A stretch of 49,062 nucleotides of DNA from an uncultured delta proteobacterium (GTDB lineage Bacteria; Myxococcota_A; Polyangia; Polyangiales; Polyangiaceae), in contig CAITIQ010000218.1 in assembly GCA_903892415.1 (NCBI GenBank), positions 1 to 49,062 on the forward strand, written 5' to 3'. The notes beneath the pieces are model-generated. The model was given only the letters and a program-made list of their open reading frames with translations. It was not told the DNA's origin and made no database searches. This document shows, in pieces, positions 7,875-16,660 of this stretch (position 1 is the stretch's first letter; the number at the start of each line of letters is the position of its first letter). Both the position numbers and the translations under genes were made by a program.

Positions 7875-7950
7875 CCTCTCGACCTACCATTTCCACGTTT
7901 GGGCGGGGAACCCCGCGCGAAACGAATGAAACGCAAGTAGAGTTGTCTCG

Positions 7951-9711
7951 ATGTCTTGGATTCGCACTCTGGTTACGACCTGCTTGCTCTCATGTGCGCT
8001 GCTCTCGGCTGCGGTGGTCTCTGCTGCGCCGAAAGACAGCAAGGCACAAAAGGCGCTGAAAGAAGCGATGGAGGACGACTACCTCCTGACCAACTTCGAC
8101 GATGCGGAGGCAAAGCTGCGCGGGGCACTCGAGACCTGCGGCGCGTCCGGCTGCAGCAAGTCGGTCAAGTCGAAGCTTTACGTTGGCCTTGGCATCGTCC
8201 TCGCCGGGGGCAAAAAGGACAAGGCGGGCGGAACCGATGCCTTCAAAGAGGCGCTCAAACTGGACTCCAACGCCACTCCAGATCCCGACTACGTAACGAG
8301 TGAAGTGAAGGCTGCGTTCGAAGCAGCAAAGAAGGGCGGAGGTTCCTCTGGCTCGTCGGGCTCGCCGGGCGGGGATTCGGGCAGCGGCGGTTCCAAACCA
8401 GCGAACTCGGAAGACTCCCCGATCACGTTGAATGAGCTCTCGGAGCAGAAGGTCAACACGCCTGTTCCGGTGTATGTCGGCGTGGAGGATGACTCGGTGA
8501 AGGTGGCCTCGGTCACCGTCACCTACATCCCCGTCGGCTCGTCTTCTTCGAAGAAGCTCGAGCTCGAGAAGAGCGGTCGAGGCTTTCGTGGCAACATCCC
8601 GTGCGCCTCGGTCGCGAAGAAGGGCAGCCTCAAGTTCTGGGTCACCGCCAAAGACAAGGGCGGCAAGGTCGTCGGCTCTTTAGGCAGTGACTCTGATCCC
8701 TACACCACCGCGATCAAGAGTGACGTGGACGGCAAACCTCCGAGTTGGCCTGGGTTCGCGCCGCCCGAGGCGTGCGCTGGAACCAGCGAGGATGGAGGCG
8801 GAGACAACGGCGAGTCTGGTGCCACCCGCCGGCAATGCACCGAAGACAAAGACTGCCCCGGCGACGAAAAGTGCGCCAACTTCGAGTGCCTCAAGAAGCC
8901 AACCGAAGGCGGAGATAGCGGATCGGAGCCCGAAGGCGGAGATACCGGATCTGATGATGACGGTCCGAGCAGTGACCGACTCAACTGGATCCGCATCACG
9001 TTCGCGCCCGACTTTGCAATGATCTCCGGCGAATCGATCTGCGGGTTCCAGGACGCCTACGCAGACGGTGGACCGTCCGTTGCGAACGACGCCACCTATG
9101 TTTGCATCAAGAACCCGACGTCGGAAAATCCCTCGCGCTATCTGGGACAAGCCACGGCCGGCCAGGGCAACAACGTCAACTTCGGGTTTGGCGTCGCCAC
9201 TATGCGCATCTTGGCGAGCTACGACCGCGTGGTGTGGAAAGGCCTATCCCTTGGTGCGCGCTTGGGCTTCGTTTTCAACGGCACCTATGAAGACTTCGCC
9301 TCGTTCATTCCCTTTCACGGCGAAGGGCGAATCACTTACACGATCGGTTCCGAGCCTTGGTCGGGCAAACAGGTCGTGCGGCCTTGGTTCTTCGTGGGTG
9401 GTGGTTTCGCCCAGGTGGACGCTTCGGTGAACGTTGACGTGCTCGAGGACGGCGAAGCCTGCGGGGCCGAAAATCCTGGCGACACAACGAGCGCCTGCTC
9501 CATTGAGTCCGCGGATGGCGTACTTGAACCGCGCATTCAAACGCTGCGCGCGGTAAAGCAAGCTGGGCTGGGCTTTGCGGGCGGCGGTGCCGGTATCTCG
9601 TTTGTTCCAGCCGACCTGTTCGAGATCAATCTCGGTCTCAAGTTCTCCGTCACGTTCCCGTTCGTGATGCCGGTTCTTTCTCCTGAAGCGGGAATCGGGT
9701 TTGGCTTCTGA
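7951..9711 (+). CDS. Outer-membrane beta-barrel protein with periplasmic N-terminal region
   Basis: Exported 586-aa protein of unknown function. Residues 1-25 are a signal peptide (cleavage probably after VSAA). Residues about 30-125 are helical and repeat-like, resembling TPR sequence (FKEALKLDSNATPDPDYV). A Ser/Gly linker follows, then a beta domain at about 150-265 (INTPVPVYVGVEDDS-like strands, VTVTYIPVG). Next comes a Cys-rich hinge with CTEDKDCPGDEKC flanked by Gly/Asp/Ser repeats. The C-terminal 240 residues alternate hydrophobic and polar residues and end in ISFVPADLFEINLGLKF and a terminal Phe, as outer-membrane barrels do. It reads as a barrel with a periplasmic domain. It is divergent from rlmN across a 76-base gap. 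Confidence 0.7.
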   Translation: MSWIRTLVTTCLLSCALLSAAVVSAAPKDSKAQKALKEAMEDDYLLTNFDDAEAKLRGALETCGASGCSKSVKSKLYVGLGIVLAGGKKDKAGGTDAFKEALKLDSNATPDPDYVTSEVKAAFEAAKKGGGSSGSSGSPGGDSGSGGSKPANSEDSPITLNELSEQKVNTPVPVYVGVEDDSVKVASVTVTYIPVGSSSSKKLELEKSGRGFRGNIPCASVAKKGSLKFWVTAKDKGGKVVGSLGSDSDPYTTAIKSDVDGKPPSWPGFAPPEACAGTSEDGGGDNGESGATRRQCTEDKDCPGDEKCANFECLKKPTEGGDSGSEPEGGDTGSDDDGPSSDRLNWIRITFAPDFAMISGESICGFQDAYADGGPSVANDATYVCIKNPTSENPSRYLGQATAGQGNNVNFGFGVATMRILASYDRVVWKGLSLGARLGFVFNGTYEDFASFIPFHGEGRITYTIGSEPWSGKQVVRPWFFVGGGFAQVDASVNVDVLEDGEACGAENPGDTTSACSIESADGVLEPRIQTLRAVKQAGLGFAGGGAGISFVPADLFEINLGLKFSVTFPFVMPVLSPEAGIGFGF

Positions 9712-9818
9712 AACCTTTTAATTCTCAGGCAGAGGCTCTCAAGAGCGAAAAGCTCAAGAGCCTCCTTCAGGCGGCAATTCACGGTGAACGAGGTGAGCGA
9801 GGTCGCGATCCACTGACC

Positions 9819-10580
9819 GTGTTCCTCAACGATTTGGACCGCGTGAGTGGTCTTCCAGGGCCCCGACCGAACCTACCGCTGCTGCGCGCACTCGGGCTTG
9901 CGGTTCACGGTCACGGAGAGGCCGGGAAGGCCTTCGCCCACGACTTGCGCCAGTCCAAGGTGCTCGCGCAGGTGTACATCGGCATCTTTGCGCTGGCCTG
10001 TGGTGCAGCGAACCCAAAGGACAAGAAGCTGATCATTCAGCTGATCGACAGCACGGACGAGTCGGAGAAGGAACGTCGGGACGCGGTCACGCACGCGCTC
10101 GAGGACGTGCTCGCCGTACGAGCGGATGAGGCTGTCGAGCGGCTTCTTCCCCACGCAGACGGCTATTTGCATTTGCACGTGCTGCTCACAGCGACGACGA
10201 CTCCACGGGTCCTGACCGCGCTCAAGTCAGCAGCGCCGCTCCTCGCCTGCATCGAGGCGGCCTTTCAAATGGTGATCGACGCACCGCGCTCGGCCGAGCG
10301 CTCACAGGGCTATCGTACGCTCGCAGAGTCGCTGCCGCGGCAGATCGCTACGGGCGCTAAACGCTTCTTCGAACTGAGCGAGTGGGTTGCGGCAAAAACC
10401 GAGAGCACGGACAACCCACAAGCACGGGCCATCCTAGATGCAGCGATCAATGATCTGCGTCCACTGCTTGGAGAAGCCGACACCGACCGCTTGCGACACT
10501 CCCTCGAGGGCTCGGCCAAACCAGCGCGTGACCCGAGCCGAATCGTTCAGGGGACGCGCAAGCGAAGCCGAGGTCGCTGA
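9819..10580 (+). CDS. Helical protein of unknown function
   Basis: Cytosolic, Leu/Ala-rich, helical protein of 253 aa from the GTG at 9819; no family recognised. The C-terminus is basic (GTRKRSRGR), which could bind nucleic acid. The start is uncertain. The frame stays open upstream to 9687 and reads plausibly (AEALKSEKLKSLLQAAIHGE), but has no ATG, GTG or TTG; only rarer codons such as CTG at 9708 or ATT at 9777 could start there. The region upstream of the GTG has GAGG about 17 bases away. It follows the barrel gene by 107 bases on the same strand and converges on the small gene at 10594. Confidence 0.6.
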   Translation: MFLNDLDRVSGLPGPRPNLPLLRALGLAVHGHGEAGKAFAHDLRQSKVLAQVYIGIFALACGAANPKDKKLIIQLIDSTDESEKERRDAVTHALEDVLAVRADEAVERLLPHADGYLHLHVLLTATTTPRVLTALKSAAPLLACIEAAFQMVIDAPRSAERSQGYRTLAESLPRQIATGAKRFFELSEWVAAKTESTDNPQARAILDAAINDLRPLLGEADTDRLRHSLEGSAKPARDPSRIVQGTRKRSRGR

Positions 10581-10593
10581 AGTCGAGCGAGGT

Positions 10594-10887
10594 TCAGGCC
10601 GATGGGGCGTCTTGGTCGAGAGCCATACGCCCCAAGATTTCCTCGGCTACCGTGCGGAGGTCCTCGGCGGCGTCGAGCTTGTCGCCACGCAAGTAGGCGT
10701 CGATCCCGTCCATCGCCACGAGTGCCAAACTAGCGTTCACCCCGCGGTCGGTGAGCGCTGCGACGACCTCCGAGGTCTTGAGCAGGGTGCGCAGCTCCTC
10801 CATCAGCTCAGCGAGCTCCCGCAAGCCGCCCGAACCACCCACCGCCTCTCCAATGCGTGAGCCGAGCTCGTCGTCCTCGTGTGCCAT
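10594..10887 (-). CDS. Small helical protein of unknown function
   Basis: Acidic 97-aa protein made mostly of predicted amphipathic helices (LRELAELMEELRTLLKTSEV, AAEDLRTVAEEILGRMAL). It has no signal peptide, cysteine or catalytic motif. Its ATG overlaps the stop of the upstream dehydrogenase gene by one base (TGATG), so it is translationally coupled and likely expressed with it. It may be a partner or regulator of the dehydrogenase, but nothing in the sequence proves that. Confidence 0.65.
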   Translation of the reverse strand: MAHEDDELGSRIGEAVGGSGGLRELAELMEELRTLLKTSEVVAALTDRGVNASLALVAMDGIDAYLRGDKLDAAEDLRTVAEEILGRMALDQDAPSA

Positions 10888-11726
10888 CAGCGCACCGTCT
10901 TCGTCACACGCGGAATCGCCTTGAACGGGATGTGCGGCGGTTCACAGCCTGCGACGCACTGGTACTTGTCAAAGTTGGTAACCCCCTCGGAGCGGAGCAG
11001 CTCCTCGTCCAACCAGGCTTTCCCCATGCGTTCCCGGGGCTCCTTGGCGAGCAAAGCCACCGTCGCATCAGCAATGATGTCCGCCTTACGCCAAACCTCT
11101 GGTCCACCGAGCCCAAAGTTCATCGTCGCGTAGCTTTCGACGGCTGTTGCCGGCCACAGCGCGTGAGCCGTGACGTTGTCCTCGGCGTATTCCTCTGCGA
11201 TCGACTGGGCGATCATGGTCATACCGAACTTGGAGACCGAATATGCGCCGTGCCCAGCGATTGCTTCGGTCTCCACGGCGGGAGACATCATCACGATGTG
11301 GCCGAACTTCCGCGCGACCATATGAGGAAGAACCGCGTGTGAAAGCACGAACGCCGCGCGCACGTTGATGCCCATGATGAGGTCGTACTTTTTTACCGGG
11401 GTATCGGCGACGTCGGCCCACCACAGCGCTCCGGCGTTGTTTACGAGCGCGTCGACGCGACCGAAGGTCTCGATCGTCTTTGCAACAGCCGCTTCGCACG
11501 CGGTCTCGTCACGTACGTCCAACTTGAGCGGCAAGGCTTTGCGGCCGAGCGCCTCGACCTCGCGAGCAACATCGTGAATCGTGCCGGGGAGCTTGGGGTT
11601 CTCGGCCACCTCGGTCTTGGCGGCGATCACGATGTGAGCGCCTTCTTTTGCGCAGGCCAACGCTACTGCGCGGCCGATCCCGCGCGATGCACCCGTGATG
11701 AAAACGACGCGATCCGTGAGCTTCAT
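10887..11726 (-). CDS. HSDL2-like short-chain dehydrogenase
   Basis: NAD(P)-dependent short-chain dehydrogenase/reductase, 279 aa. The cofactor motif TGASRGIGR is at about 11-19, NNAG at about 97, and the active site has YSVSK (Tyr-x-x-x-Lys). The stretch IVIAAKTEVAENPKLPGTIH, then DVRDE, ALWPAT and KADIIADA match the hydroxysteroid dehydrogenase-like protein 2 group. That group is found in peroxisomes of animals and in many bacteria, and is linked to lipid metabolism without a settled substrate. The C-terminal SCP2 domain of animal HSDL2 is absent. It lies 87 bases downstream of the threonine dehydrogenase gene on the same strand and is coupled to the small gene at 10594. Confidence 0.85.
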   Translation of the reverse strand: MKLTDRVVFITGASRGIGRAVALACAKEGAHIVIAAKTEVAENPKLPGTIHDVAREVEALGRKALPLKLDVRDETACEAAVAKTIETFGRVDALVNNAGALWWADVADTPVKKYDLIMGINVRAAFVLSHAVLPHMVARKFGHIVMMSPAVETEAIAGHGAYSVSKFGMTMIAQSIAEEYAEDNVTAHALWPATAVESYATMNFGLGGPEVWRKADIIADATVALLAKEPRERMGKAWLDEELLRSEGVTNFDKYQCVAGCEPPHIPFKAIPRVTKTVR

Positions 11727-11813
11727 GTTGGGCTGGCTACCAGTGCCGCAGGTCGGCGGCCAGTGGTGAGCGACGAGAACTGCGCCGCAGACAGCGACCG
11801 AGCCAAGCTCCGA

Positions 11814-12833
11814 TCACTTGCTGTAGCGGCTACGGATGCGCGGTACCAGGTACTCGCCGAAGGCCCGCTCAGCGTCGAAGGCCGGGGCAAACCCCCAATC
11901 CGATCGAGCGGCGCTGTCGTCGACGTCGGCTGGCCATGAGTCGACGATCTTCTCGCGCACGAGGTCCGGCTTGTAGCTGATGTCGGCCTTGGGGAAGGCT
12001 TTCTTCACCTGCTCGGCGATCTGCTTGGCAGATACCGAGAAGCCGCTCACGTTGTAGACCACGCGCGAGAGCTTGCTCTGGTCAGCATCGAGCAAAGAGG
12101 TGAGGGCGGTGACCGCGTCGGGCATAGCCATGAACGGGATCTGCGCGTTTTCCCCGACGAAGCAGCTGTACGGTTCTCCCTTCGCTGCCGCATGCAGCAT
12201 CTCCGGGCCGAAGTCGCTGGTGCCGCCGGTCGGCACGGTGTCCGCGGAGATTAGCCCCGGGAAGCGCAGCGAGCGGAAATCGAGCCGCGCCATGCTCGAG
12301 AGGGCGCCTAGCTGCCGATGGTAGTGCGTGTAGTAGCGCCCGAGGTGCTCGCAGTAGAGCTTGTTGCAGCCATACATGGTTACCGGCACCGTCCATTCGT
12401 CTTCTTTGACGCGGCCGGCTGCGGCTTTGGTCGCTAAATCCGGCAGGCCGTAGACGGCAATGGAGCTTGGGAACAAGAACTTAACTGCACGCCCAAGCCG
12501 GGCTGATTGCTGCTGGGCCACTCGCAGAAGGTTGAGCGTCCCCTCGACATTGACCTGATGCGCAAGCTCCGGATCTCGCTCGCCGCGAGTCGAGAGCAGC
12601 GCCGCGAGGTGGAACACTGCATCAATCTCGTGGTGCGCCGCGATCTGATCCATCAAGAAGCGGTCCATGATGTTGCCGGCATAGCTGGCGACGCATTTGG
12701 CGCGCAGCGCGTCTGGCACTGGCGTGAGATCCAAACTTACGACTTGGTAGCGCCCTTCGGCGGCCAGCTGATTCACGAGGCTGTGGCCGATTTCTCCGTT
12801 GGATCCAGTGATGAGCACGACGCCTTTTGCCAT
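11814..12833 (-). CDS. tdh: SDR-type L-threonine 3-dehydrogenase (NAD-dependent epimerase fold)
   Basis: Extended short-chain dehydrogenase, 339 aa, predicted to oxidise L-threonine to 2-amino-3-ketobutyrate using NAD+. The Rossmann motif TGSNGEIG is at about 9-16; the catalytic Tyr-x-x-x-Lys is YGCNK. LRFPGLISADTVPTGGTSDF and the C-terminal IVDSWPADVDDSAARSDWG closely match animal and bacterial SDR-type TDH, which differs from the zinc-dependent enzyme. GGGAG lies a few bases before the ATG at 12833. A UDP-sugar epimerase is the main alternative, but the ISAD and DSWP motifs favour TDH. The partner ligase (KBL) is not in the window. The 129-base gap to lipA is a divergent promoter region. 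Confidence 0.8.
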   Translation of the reverse strand: MAKGVVLITGSNGEIGHSLVNQLAAEGRYQVVSLDLTPVPDALRAKCVASYAGNIMDRFLMDQIAAHHEIDAVFHLAALLSTRGERDPELAHQVNVEGTLNLLRVAQQQSARLGRAVKFLFPSSIAVYGLPDLATKAAAGRVKEDEWTVPVTMYGCNKLYCEHLGRYYTHYHRQLGALSSMARLDFRSLRFPGLISADTVPTGGTSDFGPEMLHAAAKGEPYSCFVGENAQIPFMAMPDAVTALTSLLDADQSKLSRVVYNVSGFSVSAKQIAEQVKKAFPKADISYKPDLVREKIVDSWPADVDDSAARSDWGFAPAFDAERAFGEYLVPRIRSRYSK

Positions 12834-12962
12834 GCACTCCCTTTACACCGAACGTTGCCGCTCTGGAACCGGAGCGGAGGGAGTCGCGCCACGCAAAGCA
12901 AAAAAGCTCCTTGGGGCTTCAAGCGCACAGGCGCCGGTACTAAGCACAGGGCAAGGTGAAGC

Positions 12963-14006
12963 ATGGCTGAGCGAACGTTTGCGCCAAAGCCCGAGTGGCT
13001 CAAGGTCCGAGCTCCGGGCGGAGACCGTTACCACGCAATCAAAGAGACCTTGCGCGAGCTCGACTTGCATACCGTGTGCGAAGAAGCTCGCTGTCCCAAC
13101 GTTGGCGAGTGCTGGCGCGACGGCACGGCCACCGTCATGCTGCTGGGCGACACCTGCACGCGGGGTTGTCGCTTCTGTGCTGTCACCACCGGGGATCCGA
13201 AAGGCTCGGTGGATTCGCGCGAGCCGGAGCACGTCGCGCGCGCGATCGCCAAGATGCAGCTGCAGTACGTGGTGATGACCATGGTCAATCGGGATGACCT
13301 GCTCGATGGCGGGGCCGAGCACGTGGGTCGCACGGTGAAGCGGCTGAGGGAGCTGCGGGATGACATCCTGATCGAGACGTTGGTCGGGGACTTTTGTGGT
13401 CGCCTCGATGATGTGCGCACGGCCGCCGAGGCCATGCCTGATGTGTTTGCCCACAACGTCGAGACGGTGCGCAGGCTCACTCGCACTGTTCGCGATGTGC
13501 GGTCTGGCTACGATCAGACCTTGAAGGTCTTGTCGAAAGCGGCTGACGTGGCAAAGGAGGCTCGTGCCTCGGGCGGACGCACGATGCTGACGAAGAGTTC
13601 CATCATGGTGGGTCTTGGGGAGAGCGATGAAGAAGTTCTCGAGACGATGAAGGACCTCAAGTCGGCCGGTGTCGACATCGTCACGATTGGCCAATACCTG
13701 CGGCCGAGCCCAAAACACCACGAAGTCGTTCGCTTCGTTCACCCCACGGTTTTTGCTTCCTACGAGGAGCAGGCGATGAAGCTTGGCTTCCTTTACGCCG
13801 CTTGCGGTCCTCTGGTTCGCTCGAGCTACAAGGCCGGGGAGGTCTTTCTCAAGTCGCTCCTCGGCACGGAGGACGTCGCGGCGCCTCTGGAGGAGCGCAT
13901 CGTTCGGGCACGGGAGAATGCTGCCAAGGTGCGAGAGCACGCGGCGAAAGAAGAGCTTGCGAAGAGCGGGATTGTGCCTGTTTCCTCATTGGTTAGGCCA
14001 CGCTGA
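12963..14006 (+). CDS. lipA: Lipoyl synthase
   Basis: Radical SAM enzyme that inserts two sulfur atoms into protein-bound octanoyl groups to make lipoate, 347 aa. The auxiliary cluster cysteines are in CEEARCPNVGEC; the radical SAM cluster is CTRGCRFC, preceded by ATVMLLGDTC. VNRDDLLDGGAEH, FAHNVETV, KSSIMVGLGE and TIGQYLRPS are all family hallmarks, and the distal RSSYKAGE carries the conserved serine ligand. It would supply the E2 subunit at 45066 and similar complexes. No lipB is nearby. Its stop overlaps the next gene's start by one base. Confidence 0.97.
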   Translation: MAERTFAPKPEWLKVRAPGGDRYHAIKETLRELDLHTVCEEARCPNVGECWRDGTATVMLLGDTCTRGCRFCAVTTGDPKGSVDSREPEHVARAIAKMQLQYVVMTMVNRDDLLDGGAEHVGRTVKRLRELRDDILIETLVGDFCGRLDDVRTAAEAMPDVFAHNVETVRRLTRTVRDVRSGYDQTLKVLSKAADVAKEARASGGRTMLTKSSIMVGLGESDEEVLETMKDLKSAGVDIVTIGQYLRPSPKHHEVVRFVHPTVFASYEEQAMKLGFLYAACGPLVRSSYKAGEVFLKSLLGTEDVAAPLEERIVRARENAAKVREHAAKEELAKSGIVPVSSLVRPR

Positions 14007-15304
14007 TGGTGGCCCTTCGCACTCGGCATTGCGCGCTGTCAGCCTTACTGCTCATTGGCTGTGACAACGCTGACTCGGGCTCTCAAGGCGGCGCAGCCGC
14101 AGGTGGGGCGGACGCAAACGGAGGCCAGGGCGGCGGAGTGAGCGTCGCCTCCGGGGGAAGTGGCGGTTCGAGTACGAGCGGCACGGGTGGCGCTACGGCA
14201 AGCTCTTTGGAGCAGCTGCTTCAGCGTTTGCGCGCCGATTTGAGCGGCACCTTGATGGCCGAGTCACAAGATGGCGGTTGGCCGGTGCTGGTTGACGAGG
14301 GCTACGTGGCTGTTTCGAGCAACGGCGCCTTGTCGCAGATCGCTGGCGGCTTCAGCAACTGGCAACCGCTTGCCCTCACACCAGACCAAGGCTTCAGCTT
14401 CATCGTGATTGCGCCCGGCGAGCTGCCTATGGACCGGGGCTACAAGTTCACAGACGGAAGCAGCTTCGTCCCAGACGATTGGGCGCGGTCCTTCGCCTAT
14501 GATGAGTTCGGCGAACTGTCGCTCATTCACCCCCAAGGCGCCCGCTTCGACCGCTTCTTTGCCGTGCAGAGTGCCGAGATTGAGCCACGCACGCTTACTG
14601 TGTTGGTGCCTGAGCAACCGGCTTCTCACCTGCTTTACCTGCATGATGGGCAGAACCTGTTCGCACCGTCGGCGAACTTTGGTGGTTGGCGCCTTCAGGA
14701 CTCGGTACCGGCCGGAATGATGCTCGTTGGTATCGATAACAGCCCGGCCCGCATGGACGAATACACGCATGTCGGGGACGTCCTCAGCGGGAGCCCCGTT
14801 GGCGGCGAGGGCGACGCCTATGTGGCATTTCTCGAGTCCGAAGTGAGGCCGTTGATCGCTAGTGTGTATGGGGAACCGGGACGCGTTGGCGTGATGGGCT
14901 CCAGTCTCGGCGGGCTAATCAGTTTGCACGCGGGCTTTCAGTTCCCAGAAGGCTATGACTTCGTCGGTTCGATGTCGGGGACAGTGGGCTGGGGCAGCTT
15001 TGGTCCACATACCGGCGAGACGATGATCGAGCGGTACGATGAAAGCCCAACCCTCCCGTTCGTTGTTTATCTCGACTCGGGCGGAGAGGGGCCGTGCGAG
15101 GATGCAGACGGGGACGGCATCTTCGACGATGGCAATGGCACCGACAACTACTGCGAGACGGTGCAACTGCGTGATGTCCTGGCGATGAACGGCTACGCCT
15201 TTGGGGAGACACTGCACCATTGGCATGAATCCGGTGCTCCCCACAACGAGGCCGCCTGGGCCCAGCGAGTGTTTCGGCCGCTGCAGATCTTTGCCGACCT
15301 CTGA
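14006..15304 (+). CDS. Secreted esterase-like lipoprotein (enterochelin esterase/Esterase D fold)
   Basis: Envelope-anchored alpha/beta hydrolase, 432 aa. The signal peptide ends in the lipobox LLIGC (residue 19), followed by a Gly/Ser/Thr linker to about residue 65. Residues about 80-180 look like an E-set or CBM48-like module (FSNWQPLALTPDQGF, YKFTDGSSFVPDDWARSF). The hydrolase domain holds LLYLHDGQNLF, the nucleophile elbow GSSLGG, and a likely catalytic His in GAPHNEAAW. A loop bounded by two cysteines (PCEDADGDGIFDDGNGTDN) looks calcium-binding. Enterochelin esterases and feruloyl esterases share this plan; the substrate cannot be told. It overlaps lipA by one base (TGATG), although the functions look unrelated. 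Confidence 0.8.
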   Translation: MVALRTRHCALSALLLIGCDNADSGSQGGAAAGGADANGGQGGGVSVASGGSGGSSTSGTGGATASSLEQLLQRLRADLSGTLMAESQDGGWPVLVDEGYVAVSSNGALSQIAGGFSNWQPLALTPDQGFSFIVIAPGELPMDRGYKFTDGSSFVPDDWARSFAYDEFGELSLIHPQGARFDRFFAVQSAEIEPRTLTVLVPEQPASHLLYLHDGQNLFAPSANFGGWRLQDSVPAGMMLVGIDNSPARMDEYTHVGDVLSGSPVGGEGDAYVAFLESEVRPLIASVYGEPGRVGVMGSSLGGLISLHAGFQFPEGYDFVGSMSGTVGWGSFGPHTGETMIERYDESPTLPFVVYLDSGGEGPCEDADGDGIFDDGNGTDNYCETVQLRDVLAMNGYAFGETLHHWHESGAPHNEAAWAQRVFRPLQIFADL

Positions 15305-15411
15305 CGGCGCCAGCAAGCCGCCCTCTTCGGGGCTTCCATGTTTGACTGCAGCGGGTAGGCTGCGCGCGTGACCGACCGGGCCTATGGTCTGGCCTCACGG
15401 AGGATTGAATC

Positions 15412-15939
15412 ATGAAGAGTGTTTGGCTTTCATTGGCGATGGTTCTCGCGGTTGGTTGTGGAGACGGCGGAGCAGGGGCTGGTAGTTCCTCCGCATCTAG
15501 CAAGCCTGCTGGCTCGGCGGCCAGCTCTGCGAAGCCGGCCGCTTCTGCGGCGCCCGCTGCGAGTGCAACAGCTACCGCGGCTGCAAGCGGGGCCTCCTCT
15601 GCTGCGGCGGGCGAAGCGGGCGCCATCGTCAAACTCTTGGAAGATCTGCAGACCAACGAAGCAAATTACAAGGATAAGCCGGTCAAGGTCGAGGCGCTCT
15701 ACCTCAGCACCTCCAGCATGACTTCCGGTGGCAAAAAGACCTACAACATTAGCGTCACCGACAAGAAGGGTGACCTCGACAATACGCTCTCCTGTGAACT
15801 CGGTGAGACCGAACCCAAGGGCCTCATGCAGTACGACGCCGTGGTGATAGAGGGCAAAGGCTCTGTCTCGAACGCGCAGAAGGGCGACAAGAAGTTCAAG
15901 AGCCTACGTTTGACCGAGTGCAAGTTTACGAAGAAGTAA
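15412..15939 (+). CDS. Small lipoprotein with OB-fold-like domain
   Basis: Envelope lipoprotein, 175 aa. The signal ends in LAVGC at residue 16. Residues about 20-68 are an Ala/Ser/Pro/Lys linker, and about 70-175 form a compact domain: IVKLLEDLQTNEANYKDKPV, KTYNISVTDKKG, LMQYDAVVIEGKG, SLRLTECKF. The strand pattern resembles the tRNA_anti-like OB-fold domains found in bacterial envelope proteins, which do not bind tRNA. Two cysteines (in LSCELG and TECKF) could pair. GGAGG lies seven bases before the ATG. It ends 16 bases before the ABC transporter ATPase gene and is probably in that operon, perhaps as a substrate-binding accessory. Confidence 0.7.
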   Translation: MKSVWLSLAMVLAVGCGDGGAGAGSSSASSKPAGSAASSAKPAASAAPAASATATAAASGASSAAAGEAGAIVKLLEDLQTNEANYKDKPVKVEALYLSTSSMTSGGKKTYNISVTDKKGDLDNTLSCELGETEPKGLMQYDAVVIEGKGSVSNAQKGDKKFKSLRLTECKFTKK

Positions 15940-15955
15940 GCAGGCGCTTGCAACC

Positions 15956-16660
15956 GTGATTCGCATCGAGAAGCTGAATAAGAGCTACACGCTCGGGCAT
16001 CACGCGCTGCATGTTTTGCGGGACATTGACCTGCTTGTGGAGAAGGGGGAGCTGGTAGCGATCACTGGTTCCTCCGGCTCTGGCAAATCCACGCTGCTCA
16101 ATATCCTGGGCGTATTGGATGACTATGACTCGGGGTCCTACTTTCTCGGTGATACCCTCGTAAAAAACTTGAGCGAGACGCGCGCTGCGCAGGTGCGCAA
16201 CCGTCAAATTGGCTTCGTCTTTCAGTCCTTCAACCTGTTGCCCTTCAAGACGGCGGCGGAGAACGTGGCGTTGCCCCTCTTCTACCAGGGCGTATCACGT
16301 AAAAAGCGAGATGCCCTGGCGCACGCGCTGCTCGACCGAGTAGGTCTACTTGATTGGGCCAAGCACTTGCCGGCGGAGATGTCGGGAGGCCAGAAGCAGC
16401 GCGTGGCGATTGCGCGCGCGTTGATTACTACGCCCACCGTACTGCTCGCAGACGAGCCAACTGGGGCGCTCGATTCGAAGACCTCGGCGGCGATCATGGA
16501 CCTGCTGATGGACGTCAACGCGGACGGCGTTACCGTCGTGATCGTCACCCACGAGGCTGCGGTGGCAGCGCGCACCAAACGGATCATTCGCCTCAAAGAC
16601 GGTGTCATTGAAGCGGAGGTCGCGGGAGCCGCGGAGGAGCCTCGTGGACCGGCTCGCTGA
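15956..16660 (+). CDS. MacB/LolD-type ABC transporter ATPase
   Basis: ATP-binding subunit of a MacB-like mechanotransmission exporter, 234 aa, starting at GTG 15956. Walker A is GSSGSGKST, the Q-loop lies in IGFVFQSFNLLP, the signature is MSGGQKQR, Walker B is VLLADEPTGALDS, and the switch His is in VVIVTHE. The FQSFNLLP and DEPTGALD forms are typical of LolD/MacB/FtsE. It would drive periplasmic movements of the two permeases encoded next, which lack their own ATPase domains. Only 16 bases separate it from the lipoprotein upstream, and it overlaps the first permease gene. Confidence 0.93.
   Translation: MIRIEKLNKSYTLGHHALHVLRDIDLLVEKGELVAITGSSGSGKSTLLNILGVLDDYDSGSYFLGDTLVKNLSETRAAQVRNRQIGFVFQSFNLLPFKTAAENVALPLFYQGVSRKKRDALAHALLDRVGLLDWAKHLPAEMSGGQKQRVAIARALITTPTVLLADEPTGALDSKTSAAIMDLLMDVNADGVTVVIVTHEAAVAARTKRIIRLKDGVIEAEVAGAAEEPRGPAR

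Noticed and set aside
12898..12928. A-run and small hairpin (AAAAAAGCTCCTTGGGGCTT) as an intrinsic terminator
   Set aside because: On the strand where a T-run would follow, the stem contains a mismatch and no gene ends there; it lies in a divergent promoter region.
12843..13940. 365-codon minus-strand open frame opposite lipA
   Set aside because: Lies wholly over lipA, whose radical SAM cysteines are clear; the antisense product shows no family features.
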